From Lineus longissimus (taxonomy: Eukaryota > Nemertea > Pilidiophora > Heteronemertea > Lineidae): a DNA stretch of 64,000 nucleotides. Both the position numbers and the translations under genes were made by a program. This document shows positions 24,920-37,400 of the stretch, piece after piece. The DNA lies in contig NC_088322.1 in assembly GCF_910592395.1 (NCBI RefSeq), forward strand, positions 8,427,431 to 8,491,430, read 5' to 3'. Below the pieces are notes generated by a model. The model saw only the letters and a list, made by a program, of their open reading frames with translations. It was not told the DNA's origin and did not search any database. The stretch's first letter is position 1, and every line of letters starts with the position of its first letter.

Positions 24920-25990
24920 AATGTGAACTCAAGTAAATAAATGTGGTCATCTGAGAGATATGGATTCATACAGGTGATAAACCATCCAATAGGAACTCAA
25001 GTATGTCACCGGTCATCTGAGGGATGTGGATTCATACTGGTGATAAACAATTCAATGGGAACTTGAGTTAATGTGGTGGGCATCTGAGGGATGTGGATTC
25101 ATACTGGTGATAAACAATTCAATGGGAACTTGAGTTAATGTGGTGGGCATCTGAGGGATGTGGATTCATACTGGTGATAAACAATTCAATGGGAACTTGA
25201 GTTAATGTGGTCATCTGAGGGATGTGGATTCATACTGGTGATAAACAATTCAATGGGAACTTGAGTTAATGTGGTCATCTGAGGGATGTGGATTCATACT
25301 GGTGATAAACAATTCAAAGGGAACTTGAGTTAATGTGGTGGGCATCTGAGGGATGTGGATTCATACTGGTGATAAACAATTCAAAGGGAACTTGAGTTAA
25401 TGTGGTGGGCATATGAGGGATGTGGATTCATACTGGTGATAAACAATTCAAAGGGAACTTGAGTTAATGTGGTGGGCATCTGAGGGATGTGGATTCATGC
25501 TGGTGATAAACAATTCAATGGGAACTTGAGTTAATGTGGTGGTCATCTGAGGGATGTGGATTCATACTGGTGATAAACAATTCAATGGGAACTCAAGTAT
25601 GTCACCGGTCATCTGAGGGATGTGGATTCATACTGGTGATAAACCATTCAATGGGAACTTGAGTTAATGTGGTGGGCATCTGAGGGATGTGGATTCATAC
25701 TGGTGATAAACAATTCAATGAGTTAATGTGGTGGTCATCTGAGGGATGTGGATTCATACTGGTGATAAACCATTCAATGGGAACTTGAGTTAATGTGGTG
25801 GTCATCTGAGGGATGTGGATTCATACTGGTGATAAACCATTCAATGGGAACTTGAGTTAATGTGGTCATCTGAGGGATGTGGATTCATCATACTGGTGAT
25901 AAACCATTCAATGGGAACTTGAGTTAATGTGGTCATCTGAGGGATGTGGATTCATACTGGTAATAAACCATTCAATGCTAACTCTAGTGA
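24920..25990. repeat. 63-67-bp minisatellite, possibly C2H2-derived
   Basis: About 16 tandem units carry gggaacttgagttaatgtgg, tcatctgagggatgtggatt and catactggtgataaacaatt. One plus frame within a unit reads IHTGDKQFNGNL then CGHLRD, and the last unit reads HTGNKPFNANSSECGHLRE and IRIHT. This resembles the HTGEKPF linker and the CG...HLR...H part of C2H2 zinc fingers, shortened and shifted so that it no longer codes. Two more partial units lie at 26595-26700, so an unrelated segment of about 600 bp interrupts the array. Confidence 0.85.
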
Positions 25991-27212
25991 GTGCGGTCAT
26001 CTGAGAGAGATAAGGATTCATACATGTCCAAGGCTTTTGAAGTATAACTTTTTTTGGACCTGGAGCAATATTGCTTTTCAGCAGCTTCATTTGATTAGCA
26101 ATTTGAGAATTTGGGTAGCCATTTTTTGCGAATGTTAAATGCTGCTGCTGAAGGGCTGACATTCCTATAGCTAATGAGAGAAATAAAGAAATATTTACTT
26201 AAAATGATTGTCTTTATTTTAATCGATTTCTCAAAAACATCAATCAACTTGGCAAATCCCCAACTCATTTCCAAGGCCGAAACCTTTCCCTGAAAAATAA
26301 ATCATGAATGTACAGAAAATCATCATTTGGGAAATAATAAACATTCTCACACGTGGTCACGTGTGTCCCGCCTCCCATTTGGACCAATAGAATGAATTCT
26401 AAGTGATGATGTATGTTGGGTGCTCTCATAAGTCACTTTGCCGATTATGCATGTCCCCATCATCAACAAATTTGCATACACAAATCTAGCGATTGTCAAC
26501 AGCTTTTCGCAGTTTTCATTATGACATCGGGCGTTTGACGTGCAAGTTCGGATTATTCGGTCGCATGTTGCGATACGAAACCGCTTATTTCGAGCCTTGA
26601 TGTCATACTGGAGATAAACAATTCAATGGGAATTCAAGTTTAATGTGGTCATCTGAGAGATATGGATTCATACTGGTGATAAACCATTCAATGGGAACTC
26701 TCCTTTTTAAGAGACCATTGATTTTATCATTTTGCATTGCCCCCGCCCCAAAATGTTCATAAATTTCTCATAGTCATAACTTTACCCCCAATCAAGAAAA
26801 TCCAGTGAAAAGTCTGAAAAAATGTATTCTATTTTTGTTTGGATTTGCTATTCTAAATTGTTCATGAAATTTTTTAATCCAAGATATTGATCCCCAAAAG
26901 AATCTTTAATGGAATAAAAGCTGTATCTTGTTGAAAACATAAACAAATCAAACCAACCACATCATGACTTTCGACAGGGTGTAAGTTAATCGAGTGGTAC
27001 TGCTAGTTTTTGACTGAATTCTTTCAAAAAGCAGTTTGGCTGCATGAAAAGTGTGAATGAATGGCTATTTTCCTTTTGGTTTTTATTGCAAGAAACTGTT
27101 TTAGGAAAAAAAACAATTATGTATCTGAAAAAATATTCATAACTTGCAACACTATTGATTGACTTCCTATACTATTTCAGAATCAGTCCACCCAAATCAA
27201 CCTAGTCACTTA
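25991..27212. other. Intergenic, no gene seen
   Basis: The stretch 25991-26594 interrupts the minisatellite. It is followed by two detached minisatellite units (26595-26700) and AT-rich DNA. No supported gene was found. Confidence 0.45.
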
Positions 27213-29525
27213 TTGGCTCACCGTAGGGGAGTCTTTACAATACCGCAGTGTCCGTCGTCCGTCGTCGTCTGTCGTCGTCCGTCGTCGTCGTCGTATCCTG
27301 TTTCAAAAACAGTGGCACGTTTCTTAACCGCTAAGCCTATGAACTTGTAACTTTGTACACAGGACTCCCTTGGTCAGATGACCTGTGACACTAAATTTCG
27401 GTCCGATCTGATTCTTAATTTGGCCACCAGGGGGCCGAATGTAGATATCTAAAAAGTGTGATATCTCGCTTATTAATGACTTGTTTGGAATGAAATTTTT
27501 GTGGTAGGTACTCATAGCAAGGATACATCATATATCATACGGGTTTTTAATTTGACCTACTTTTCAAGGTCACAGAGGTCAAATGGCGTAAATTGGCTGT
27601 TTCAGTGTAACTATGGCACGTTTTTCAACCTCCACAGCTATGAACTTGAAACTTAGTACATATAACCCCCTATACCAGATAACCTCTGGTGCTGAATTTC
27701 GGTCTGATCTGATTCTCAACTTGGCCACCAGGGGGCCGAATGTGGATACCTAAAAAGTGTGATAATTCGCTTATCAATAACTTGTTTTCAATAAAACTTT
27801 CGTGGTGGGTACTCATAGCAAGGATACATCATTATCGTACGGGTTTTTAATTTGACCTACTTTTCAAGGTTGCAGAGGTCAAATGGCATAAATTGGCTGT
27901 TTCAGTGTAACTATGGCACGTTTCTCAACCGCCACAGCTATGAACTTGAAACTTGGTACATATAACCCCCTATATCAGATAACCTCTTGTGCTGAATATC
28001 GGTCCGATCTGATTCTCAATTTGGCCACCAGGGGGTCGAATGTGGATATCTAAAAAGTGTGATATCTCGCTTATTGATGACTTGTTTTCGATAAAACTTT
28101 TGTGGTAGGTACTCATAGCAAGGATACATCATATATCATATGGGTTTTTAATTTGACCTACTTGTCGAGGTCACAGAGGTCACAACGCAGACACAGATAT
28201 GGCCGAAATTGCATGTTTTGTGTTTTTCGTGTTGTGGCAATCCAAAGGTCGTGAGTTCAAACCCCGGTCAGGGACGGCCAAAAATATTTTTTTATTTTAT
28301 TATTTTTTATCTTTTCCCTTTTGTCTTTTCTGACCTGTATCTTACATTTTCTTGATTTTTGGCTCACCGTAGGGGAGTCTTATGTAATACCGCAGTGTCC
28401 GTCGTCCGTCGTCGTCGTCCGTCGTCGTATCCTATTTAAAAAACAGTGGCACGTTTCTTAACCGCTAGGGCTATGAACTTAAAACTTTGTACACAGCACC
28501 CCCTAGGTCAGGTGACCTCTGACACTGAATTTCGGTCTGATCTGATTCTCAACTTGGCCACCAGGGGGCCAAATGTCGATATCTAAAAAGTGTGATATCT
28601 CGCTTATTAGTGACTTGTTTTCGATGAAACTGGTGTTGTAGGTACTCATAGCAAATATACATCTTCTATCTTACGGGTTTTTAATTTGACCTGCTTTTCA
28701 AGTTCACAGAGGTCATATGGCGTAAATTGGCCGTTAGAGTGTAAACTATGGCACGTTTCTTAACCACTAAAGCTATGAACTTGAAACTTGGTACATATAA
28801 CCCCCTATATCACATAGCCTCTGGTGCTGAATTTCAGTTTGATCTGATTCTCAACTTTGCCACCAGGGGGCCAAAAGTGGATATCTAATTTTTATGGTAG
28901 GTACTCTTAGGAAGAATACATCACATGTCTTACGGGTTTTCAATTTGACCTACTTTTCAAGGTCACAGAGGTCATATGGCGTAAATTGGCCGTTGGAGTG
29001 TAAACTATGGCACGTTTCTTAACCAGTAAAGCTATGAACTTGAAACTTGGTGCATATAACCCCCTACATCAGATAACCTTTGATGCCGAATTTTGGCCTG
29101 ATCTGATTCTTTATTCGGCCACCAGGGGGCCATAATGGAAAAAGGAAGAAGTGCAATATCTTGCTTATTTGAGTGAATTGTTTTCGATAAAATTTTTATG
29201 GCAGGGACTTCTAGCAAGGATACACCACATGTCCTACGATTTTTGGATTTGACCTCCTTTTCTAGGTCAGAGAGGTCAAATGGCGTAAATTGGCCATTAG
29301 AGTGTAACTATGGCACGTTTCTTAACTGCTGAAGCTATGAACTTGAAAGTTGGTACATGTAACCCCCTACATCAGATAATCTCTGACACCGAATTTTGGC
29401 CTCATCTGATTCTTGATTTGGCCACCAGGGGGTCAAAACAGAAAAAGTAGGACGTGCAATATCTTGCTTATTAATGACTTTTTTTCGATGAATTTTTTAT
29501 TGCAGGGACTCTTAGCAATCACACG
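27213..29525. repeat. Tandem array of ~300-bp units with GTCGTC ends
   Basis: Six to seven units share tatggcacgtttcttaacc, tatgaacttgaaacttggta, ggccaccagggggccgaatg, gtgatatctcgcttatta, catagcaaggatacatca and gtcacagaggtcaaatggcg. Unit starts are near 27310, 27611, 27911, 28449, 28747, 29005 and 29308. Two units (27213 and 28362) are preceded by ggctcaccgtaggggagtct and a gtccgtcgtc microsatellite, which look like element ends. A tRNA-like box B (gagttcaaacccc, near 28255) lies between them. Related degenerate sequence occurs at 35930-36260 in the opposite orientation. Confidence 0.85.
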
Positions 29526-30159
29526 ATATTGATCTTGTTGATGTCATAGACAATTATTGGTTGGATCATAAACTTATATATACTGCCCTGTCTTATTACT
29601 TGACATCAATACACATCTAAAAATCAATACACATCTAAAAAAAGTCTTCATGCCTGATTGTGTTCACCATATTCACCTCTAAACTAAGCATGATCCTGCC
29701 TACTAAAAGATGTATACGGTGAGCACAATGGCCCCTGGCCGTTTCATTTAATTCTTATGGCCAATCACATTACCAACTGGATTAACCTTGGCCATTGACA
29801 CCTTTGTTTGATTGTTGGAGTGACAAAAGACTGTGCCAACCTTGAAAGAATGTGTGGGTGTGTTACATAAAACCACTACCTGTCACATTTTATGCCTTCC
29901 AATGCCTGCTTTGGCTTCGACTGTGCAGTGCAGGCTGAACATTTATTGCAGCAAGGTGCACATGGTTTTGCTTGAATTTTGACTTATTTCAACATCTGAA
30001 ATAGCAAAATTACTTGTGTTTAGCACAAATCTTCTACAAGGTGGGTGTCACCTTCTGTCTAACTGAATCTTGACGTTATGCATGCTTTGTTTTTGTAGGC
30101 CTAATGGATTTTTGAAGAGGGCAACTTGTGTTTGTACTTTCCCGTTGTATTTTCAATAG
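29526..30159. other. Intergenic, no gene seen
   Basis: The sequence includes a local direct repeat (aatcaatacacatctaaaaa twice near 29605-29640). No coding evidence. Confidence 0.45.
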
Positions 30160-30670
30160 GCCATTTTCCAGATACGCCGGTACCACCTACTACCTAGGGT
30201 CGGACCAACAAACCATCTTTACAATAGATTTTGCAGTCAATGACGCCATACAATGCCTCTCGAGCCAGATGGTGTACACCGGCGTATCTGGCAAAGGGCC
30301 TTTAAAGTAAAAGAATCTACCTCCAAGAACCATTTTACCTTCTGACACCAGAACCCTATCAAACACCAAAATTCTGACAAAGGAAGTCACTGCGAGCCCA
30401 AACAAACCCATTTTCGTCGGTTTGCTGAGGTAACACCCCTTTTTACCGTTTTTCAAAGAATTAATAAAAATAGAAATAATAAAGATTTCTTCCTGAAACT
30501 TTCTGTGTTGTTTCTTCTGTCCTTCGGTCAACCTGGGTCAAAATCACTGTCTGAACCATCATTACGAACCTGCTCGTCTTCTTTATCACTACTGTGATAT
30601 AAATCACTCAAATCCAAATCTGCTACCAATTCAACTGCTTCATCTACTGAAAAGCGCGACCGAAATCGAA
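30160..30670 (-). pseudogene. piggyBac-like transposon remnant
   Basis: Two inverted copies of a segment of about 29 bp (ccagatacgccggt-core at 30161-30189; caccggcgtatctgg-core at 30271-30300) bracket a short region. Next to them, minus-strand 30665-30533 encodes RFRSRFSVDEAVELVADLDL, an Asp/Ser/Glu-rich stretch and SDSDFDPG before a stop. That acidic, FDP-ending N-terminus resembles piggyBac-family transposases. The catalytic domain was not found, so this is a fragment. Confidence 0.35.
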
Positions 30671-32125
30671 GCGTGTGATTGCCCGCCCTTGCATTCAATT
30701 GGATTGTCTGCGAAGCAAAAAATTACCCCGGCCTCTTGTGCTATCTCGGTGGAATCGGTAGCAGACGAGATATTCTAGGGAAGATTGCTTTCGTCATCAC
30801 TGGATGTCATGATTTCACTTTACTGACTGATGTTGTCAGTTTGAATTGCGTTCTGCATCTCTCCATGCGCTTGGCTTTGGTCCGACAGTGGCATTGGGTA
30901 CGGGAGTGGGTAGGTGATATGCCTAATATGTGAGGGCCTTATTTGGAACAGGACCTGCTGTCACTGGTCTCAATGCATTGTGCAAAATAGCGTACTCCAA
31001 TCAATCTATTGGGGGTTGCATGTAGATAGCAGCAATAAGTCCCTAAATGCAGTTAATTTCGTGTTTAACCTTTAATAAAACTTCAGTAACGTTAGAAATT
31101 TAATGTAGCTCAATCATCGTGCCCATTTAACTAATGTATATTACATTTCAACTTTGCCCGCTCCATGGGTATATGCTAGTGATTTCACAAATGTTGCTGG
31201 CAGCATGCCTTTGACATAGCTGAAAATAGTTTTTCGTATAGTGCCCCCTTGCTGGAGCTGAATGTCATCAAACTTGCAACAAGAAACAACATCTTCATAC
31301 AAATCAAAGATGAAATGCCTAGCCGCCATAGTTATGGAGGCTCCGGAAAACTAAAATGGTCAGTTTATGCTATTTGACCTCTGTTGTATGTGGCCTTGGA
31401 AAGTTGGTGAAAACATGACTCTGGTATAATAAGATGAAGTCTCATGTAGCCAAGAGAAGTTTTTCATGTGATGTGCCTGCTGGGGGCTGAGCGACCTTCG
31501 ACTATCATCAAACTGCCAAAAGGCACAATGGCACTATGGCCCATCATACCACCAAAACATGAACTGCCCAGTATCAATTTGCTGTCGGTATCTGGAAGTG
31601 GAATTGAACCTGACCCTTCGGTACATATACAAAATATGAAATTTCAGTGATTATATTTGGCCATATTTGAATTTTGATCTTGCTTAAATTTGGCGTAAGA
31701 GGGCACTTGGATTCATCTTTAAACCAAATAAGACCATTTAAATTGAAAGACGACCAAACACACCACCAGCTGGTGAAATAATGAAATTTGAACCCGGTGA
31801 CCTTGAAAGGTTGGTCAAGTCAACAACCCTGTTCATAATAAAAATGTGATCACCCCTTAATATCAGACACACCCACCATAAAATTTTCATCACCATTATA
31901 TATACCTACAACCATTGGTTTCAAGATGGCTGCCTGGAACCCAAGAAGTATGTAAAAATTCTTGAAATGAAAAATAAATTAACTACACAAAATTTTACCC
32001 AAATTGTGCCCCTTAGGACAGATGGAGCAGGGGACTAACGGACAGACACCACTCTAATAGCTATTCTACTACAGGTCATCTTTGCTAAAAATGAAAAAAT
32101 GCTCACAACTTAAATAATTTTGAAC
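30671..32125. other. Degenerate dispersed repeat sequence, no gene seen
   Basis: Segments such as tatttgacctctgttgtat, ccttggaaagttggt and aacccggtgaccttgaaagg echo the 27.2-29.5 kb array but are too diverged to align confidently by eye. No supported gene. Confidence 0.4.
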
Positions 32126-32129
32126 TATG

Positions 32130-32285
32130 CATTTTTGCCAATTTATCATTACAGATGATGCATACCTTGTCCGCAATTGCAACGAAAGATTCTCGCTGGT
32201 AGGGTTTGCAAGGTGAAGGATTACATGTAGGTATAGTATTAGATCCTGACTTTCTGATTGGTTTAGAGGTGCCACTGTCAAATGA
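32130..32285. repeat. Copy 1 of a ~150-bp duplicated segment
   Basis: It shares caatttatcattacagatg, ccttgtccgcaattgcaac and gaggtgccactgtcaaat with a second copy at 32822-32975, about 690 bp away. Each copy has an acceptor-like cattacag on the plus strand, but on the minus strand both encode VAIADKVC then ICNDKL. Coding status is unknown. Confidence 0.7.
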
Positions 32286-32550
32286 CAAAAGATAAGAGAA
32301 TTGTGTGCTTTTGCACATTAGGAACTGAATAGTACAATCGGGTCACTAAATCAGGAGGCCATATTTGAAGCGGTGATGCCATCTCATTGGTTGCTAGTTT
32401 TGGGTTGATCACGAGTTTTGAGAAGTGAACTAGCTCACATTGTTTACATAAGTGCAAGGCCGCAGCTGTTGTTCTGATGGTCTCATTGGATTTTACATAC
32501 AAACTACTGGCTATTCTTACGACAGTCATATTCACTTTTGTGTCTTAATC

Positions 32551-32612
32551 CCAAACCTAACCCAGACCCTAACCCTTCCTCCTAGCACTAACCCAAATCC
32601 TAACCCTTCCCA
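32551..32612. repeat. Degenerate telomere-like CCTAACCC run
   Basis: Repeated cctaaccc, cctaaccca and similar words occur without the exact spacing of a telomere array. A shorter run lies at 13556-13580. Confidence 0.6.
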
Positions 32613-32821
32613 ACACCAATCTCAACTCCCTAATTCCCAAAATTACATAAATCCTTGTTATGACTAGTCGTAAGAATGGCAACTTTGTATAAAATAGAGA
32701 AATAAAATCCATCAATTCCATGAAGGAAACGTAATTCATGACTAAAAATGATGTATTTCAGCATCATATTTAGGCAGTAATTTCATGACAAAAAAACAAT
32801 AGAATTGCTGTAATAGTGCAT

Positions 32822-32975
32822 TATGAATTTGTTCCAATTTATCATTACAGATGCCACAAACCTTGTCCGCAATTGCAACCGAAGATTTTTGGATGAACCG
32901 CAAGATGATCGGATGAAGGGTATGCATCAAGTAACAAATTGCCCAAATTGTTGATTGAGATGCCACTGTCAAATT
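32822..32975. repeat. Copy 2 of the ~150-bp duplicated segment
   Basis: Partner of 32130-32285. On the plus strand, acceptor cattacag is followed by an open stretch reading ATNLVRNCNRRFLDEPQDDR and a gtatgc donor. On the minus strand the same DNA reads VAIADKVCGICNDKLEQIH. Neither was linked to a gene. Confidence 0.7.
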
Positions 32976-33563
32976 TTTTTACCGTTATTAGAATAAAATA
33001 GTAAAACAATGCTATTGGAGGCCACAAGTGAAAAGTCAGTTCCCAAATCTGTCACTCTTAGTTACAGCAATCTGCCAGCAAGCTATAGAATTAACTGACA
33101 ACGCTAATGGCAGATTTGCCTGCACTCAGTGCTTCGGTTTCGAAGCAATATCACGTGGTGAAGACTGATAAAAGCCACACACTGAGTGTTGAATATTGTA
33201 AGTATGACTGGTGAAAGATATAACAAACCAATAAGCAAGGCAAACACTTGTCATAGACCAAGCCTTATCTATGAGGTATATGAACTAATACTGAAATTTA
33301 AAAAATATCACAAATCACATACAACTTTTATCCCAATTGCAATGCAAGGACCTTTCATGTGCACTTTCCTGAGAGATCAAGGATTCAAAACTATCTTGTC
33401 TATATTTTGCCATTTTTTGTCGCAAGAATATTTTTTTATAATGCACAAATAAAGCCACGGCTCACAATGTACACCAAGTTTTGAACATGTTATATAGATT
33501 GACAGTGACGCCTCCATCAGCAATTCATGCGAATGGATTTTCAAAAGTCGTAACCACAGTATA

Positions 33564-33641
33564 TGATGTGTGTGTGTGTGTTTGTGTGTTTGAGAAGGGA
33601 TAGGAAAAGGGTGCGGAAGGTCATGTGGGGGGGGGGGGGAG
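33564..33641. repeat. (GT)n tract and G12 run
   Basis: A gtgtgtgtgtgtg stretch near 33568-33592 is followed by a run of 12 G near 33628-33640. Confidence 0.9.
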
Positions 33642-34415
33642 ACTATGGTGACGGTTGTGAGAGTTGGAAGTGTGTCTGATCACTGACTTGCTAATTTTGT
33701 AGCTATTGTTGTTATTATAGTTGTTAGAGTAGTTATCTTAGTTGTCTAGCTATCGTAGTTATCTAGTTATTATAGTTGTTATTCTTTTGGTTCCTGCTTA
33801 TCATCTATTTTAACCCATTCAGCTTTCAGTTGTCCAGGCCAGGCCAGGTGACCAATGACGATGATAGATTGGGTTCGATTCAAGCTATACGCTTGGTGTA
33901 TTTGGTTATCGTGACTGGCGACTTGAGTCTATCTCATCTCATGTCCAAAGCGCGGTGGCTGGGTCCCAGGCATGCTTGCCTCTTTGTTCCACGGTCCTCA
34001 TCTAAGTTTCGACGGTGATGACATGGACTTAGGTTCAAGGAACGTGTTCCCCTTGAGTCATTGTGGTTGATTGATGGGGCAATTAATGGTTGCGTGTCGC
34101 TAGTCATTCAATTGGTCCCCTTGTTTTAGAGTGTTGGCGGGATAAGTCTTACGACTGTTAACAATAGTAAGCAATAGCTGGCCAGCGATCCCCTACCTGA
34201 TCTCGAGGGGGATGGAATGACTGGGGTTAGAGGCCTGTTGTTAACCTGCAGAATTTCGTCGGACGAAATGTCAGGCGTGTCCGTGTGGGTCTTGTGCTAA
34301 ACCAGTTTAGTACTAATGACGAAGACATTGGGTTCTTTGAATAACAACAGTGTTCTCAACCTCCTTGTGCCTCACAAAGCTAACATATATACCCGCTGAA
34401 ATCGACAAGACGGCG
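33642..34415. other. Upstream of candidate gene, nothing recognised
   Basis: It contains gttgtta/gtagttatc simple repeats near 33700-33780 and a small palindrome (aatttcgtcggacgaaatgt, near 34252). No promoter motif was firmly identified. Confidence 0.4.
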
Positions 34416-37400
34416 ATGAAGAAGGAGAGCCGGCCTCCAGCTCGAGAGCCGAGAAGACACTGGATGGACCTGAAGAATATGTTGCTGCCAATGTTGGAGC
34501 CATACAGGGTAAGCATCACTTAGTTCTCAGTTATGTTTGGAATAAAAGAAACATTACAAAGATGTTATAATAACTCCGAAAGAAGTATAAATCTGACATA
34601 CAATTTCAACTTTTATACGTATTGGGGTGCCACACTCACTTCTGTTCATACAGTTTTTAAACCACTTCAACCAATTCGGTTCCAGATTATCAATTGAATG
34701 TGCTTTATTGAATTCGCAGTAACTATTGGCAGAGGGCATGCACACTAGCTTGTTCCTGTCTTGATATATCTTCTGATTACAACAAAGGGCAGGGACATTC
34801 ATCTGCGAAAGGCACGTTACTACGATATGCGGCAAGAGTTGCACTTTTCAAATCGAATTGCATGCGCATTAGGCCAAGTTTGGTGCAGCTGTTTCGAAAC
34901 TAGTGTAGCCAATTCGTATTCCAGAGAGTGCTCTCTGGAAAACAGTTTTAAATTGGATTCAGTGTCAACGCAGCGTGCAGTAGAAACACTCAGGGCCGAA
35001 TTTACAAAGGGTGTTTAGCTTAAAACAGCGTTTGATGTCTGAATAGACAGAGTCAGGGCCTTGCAGGGTTTCTTCATGAAAACCGCATTAGGCCCTGAAA
35101 CTGATTATGTAGAATTTACACGCGTCTAACTCTTAAACACCCTTCGTAAATTCGGCCCTCAGAACTTAGATAAACCCCTCAACAAAAAATATGATTCTTT
35201 TTAGGCAGCCCGAGCCAACATTGTACAAGGGCCACAAGGACAAGGACCATAAGGACAAGGGACACAAGGACAAGGGACACAAGGACAAGGGACACAAGGA
35301 CAAGGGACACAAGGACAAGGGACACAATAACAAGGGATACAAAAGACGATGTTGCAGTCTACAGGGTGAGCATCACTTAGTCCTGATTGATATTATATCT
35401 ACTGGATGAAACAAACTTCATAACTGTCCAACCAGCAGTTGAAGGGGGACTATAGGCAGGAGCAGAGGGGCTAATTTGGCCATCTTCAGGTGACTAATAT
35501 ACACAGTAAAGGGGCCCTGGGTCATGTCAGATTCAGCACTAAATATATTCCTCGTACAAGCGTGAATCATTTTGACATACTATGAGATGTGAGAGACCCC
35601 TATTGGCGACTTCGTGTAACTTTATCTTGCCTGCCTAGATAGTCCCTTTAAGGAGAGAAAAAAAAAAATTTCATGTGTCCGAACCCGAGAGTGCTCAAGT
35701 AACGGCCAAATGGGCAACATGACCTCGCTGATCTTGATTAGTTGGACGAATCATGAGTTGCATTTTATGTATGGTTATTAGTAATATTAGACGGAAGCAT
35801 GGATATAAAAATCCAAGGCAATTTGGCCTGAGGAATAATACCACTAGGGCATGCACTGAAGCAGTGAATCGAACAAAGTTTTTTCAACTGAGATCAACTG
35901 ATCTAGGGGTACATGCACCACCATTTGACCTCTGTGACCTTGAAAAGGGTGTGTTTTTAGTTTTGAACCTCTGCAAGGATCAGATCAGGATGACATGCAC
36001 TCACAGTAAAAATGTCATGATTCTAGCTTGTAGCATTCATAAGATATAGCCAAAAATAGGTTTTCAAAGAGCGCCATCTATGTGGCAGACAAGCTGTCAA
36101 ATTGTGCTAATTTGCGTTTTGGAAGGACTTGCCCAGGGGTACCCACACACCAAGTATGAACCTTCTAGGTCAAATGGTTAAGAAACGTGCCACTCTTTTG
36201 TCAAAAGTTAATGACGACGACGGACGCCGCGGTATGGTATGAGCTCCCTGAAAGGTGAGCTACGGAGTGAAGCCAGAAAGTTTATGAAAACGAAACCTGA
36301 CACTTGAAGTGACTACCATCTCACCCAAATGAAAAGAAAACAATCTTTTGGTTTCAACCTATTCATTTAGAGATAGGTCCTTAAATGTATTTTTCCTGTT
36401 ATCTAGCCCTCTGCAGATTGAGATGATGGCTGTCGAGAAGACCCAACCACTCAACCAAGATCTGCAATTCGTGCTATGGTAGATGTGACTCTCAAAGGTT
36501 TTGGATGACGAAGGAATCCAACGCATATATGGTAAATATGAACAGATGACAAGACAGTATATGGGTGAACACGCCATGGGCCGAGTTCGTTTCATTACCG
36601 GATTAAAGTTTGGTCGCAAAATGGTGAATTTTTTCTTGAAAACTGCACAAGCAACTTCAGTTTGGAATTGAATTGCAAATCAAGTGTCAAGTAGTATAGC
36701 GTCGTAGTCGTCGGTATTAAGGCTTTTAGAAAATTAAGACAAGAACACGTTTCTTAAAGAGTAAGTAGAACGCCTTTAAAATCGTTCGAAATACAGTTTA
36801 CCCTTGATACATTAACTCGATATATCACAACGAACTTAATTTTAGTCTACATTTTAGCTCCACCCTCGCAGTTTGGCGAGACAACCTTCAACCTCCAGTT
36901 CGGTATCAATTCCCAAATCCAAAAAATAACTTGGAAAAAGTTCCTTAACCATACCGCCCTTTTGACCAAACTTCTCAAATTCTACAGTCCTTTATCTCCC
37001 TCTGAAACTGCTGATTTTCTAAGAATAGAATTAGTCATTCTGAGTGAGGGCTTTAACTTGAGGGGTACGCTGTTCATAATTACTGGTGGCCCAGGAAAAT
37101 AGAATTCCAGTTTCCACAATGCTGTAGGACAGTAAAGTTATTATGCATACGATTATGCTGAAACTGGGTGCTTCTGGTATTTGTATTTCAAAACAACGGC
37201 AGTGCCAGTGCTGAAATCTATATTTAGTACATATTTGTGCAATTGGACATTTCAAATTCAATTACAAACTTCTCGTTTTTAACGAACGGTGTAGGATTTA
37301 AGGGTTGTTATTCTATCATAAACTACTTTGGTGAATTTGATGAAACTGAATGAAAGGCCTTAATGGCACATGCATTAATTATGGTAGAACAATGGAGTAA

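Noticed and set aside
24920-25990. Regularly spaced repeat resembling a CRISPR array
   Set aside because: Units abut without unique spacers, and the DNA is eukaryotic; it is a minisatellite.
32551-32612. Interstitial telomere
   Set aside because: The words are telomere-like but irregular, with no run of exact repeats.
32742-32972. DKVCGICNDKL as a nuclear-receptor or RING cysteine motif
   Set aside because: Only one CxxC pair is present and the rest of either domain is absent.
34313-34519. 68-codon minus-strand hydrophobic frame (LSFFIAVLSISAGIYVSF)
   Set aside because: No splice sites, partner exons or conserved family; it overlaps a better supported plus-strand exon.
36413-36470. Possible extra exon (IEMMAVEKTQPLNQDLQFVL) after a ctctgcag acceptor
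   Set aside because: It opens in phase 0 and meets a stop when joined to the preceding candidate exon, so it does not fit the gene model.
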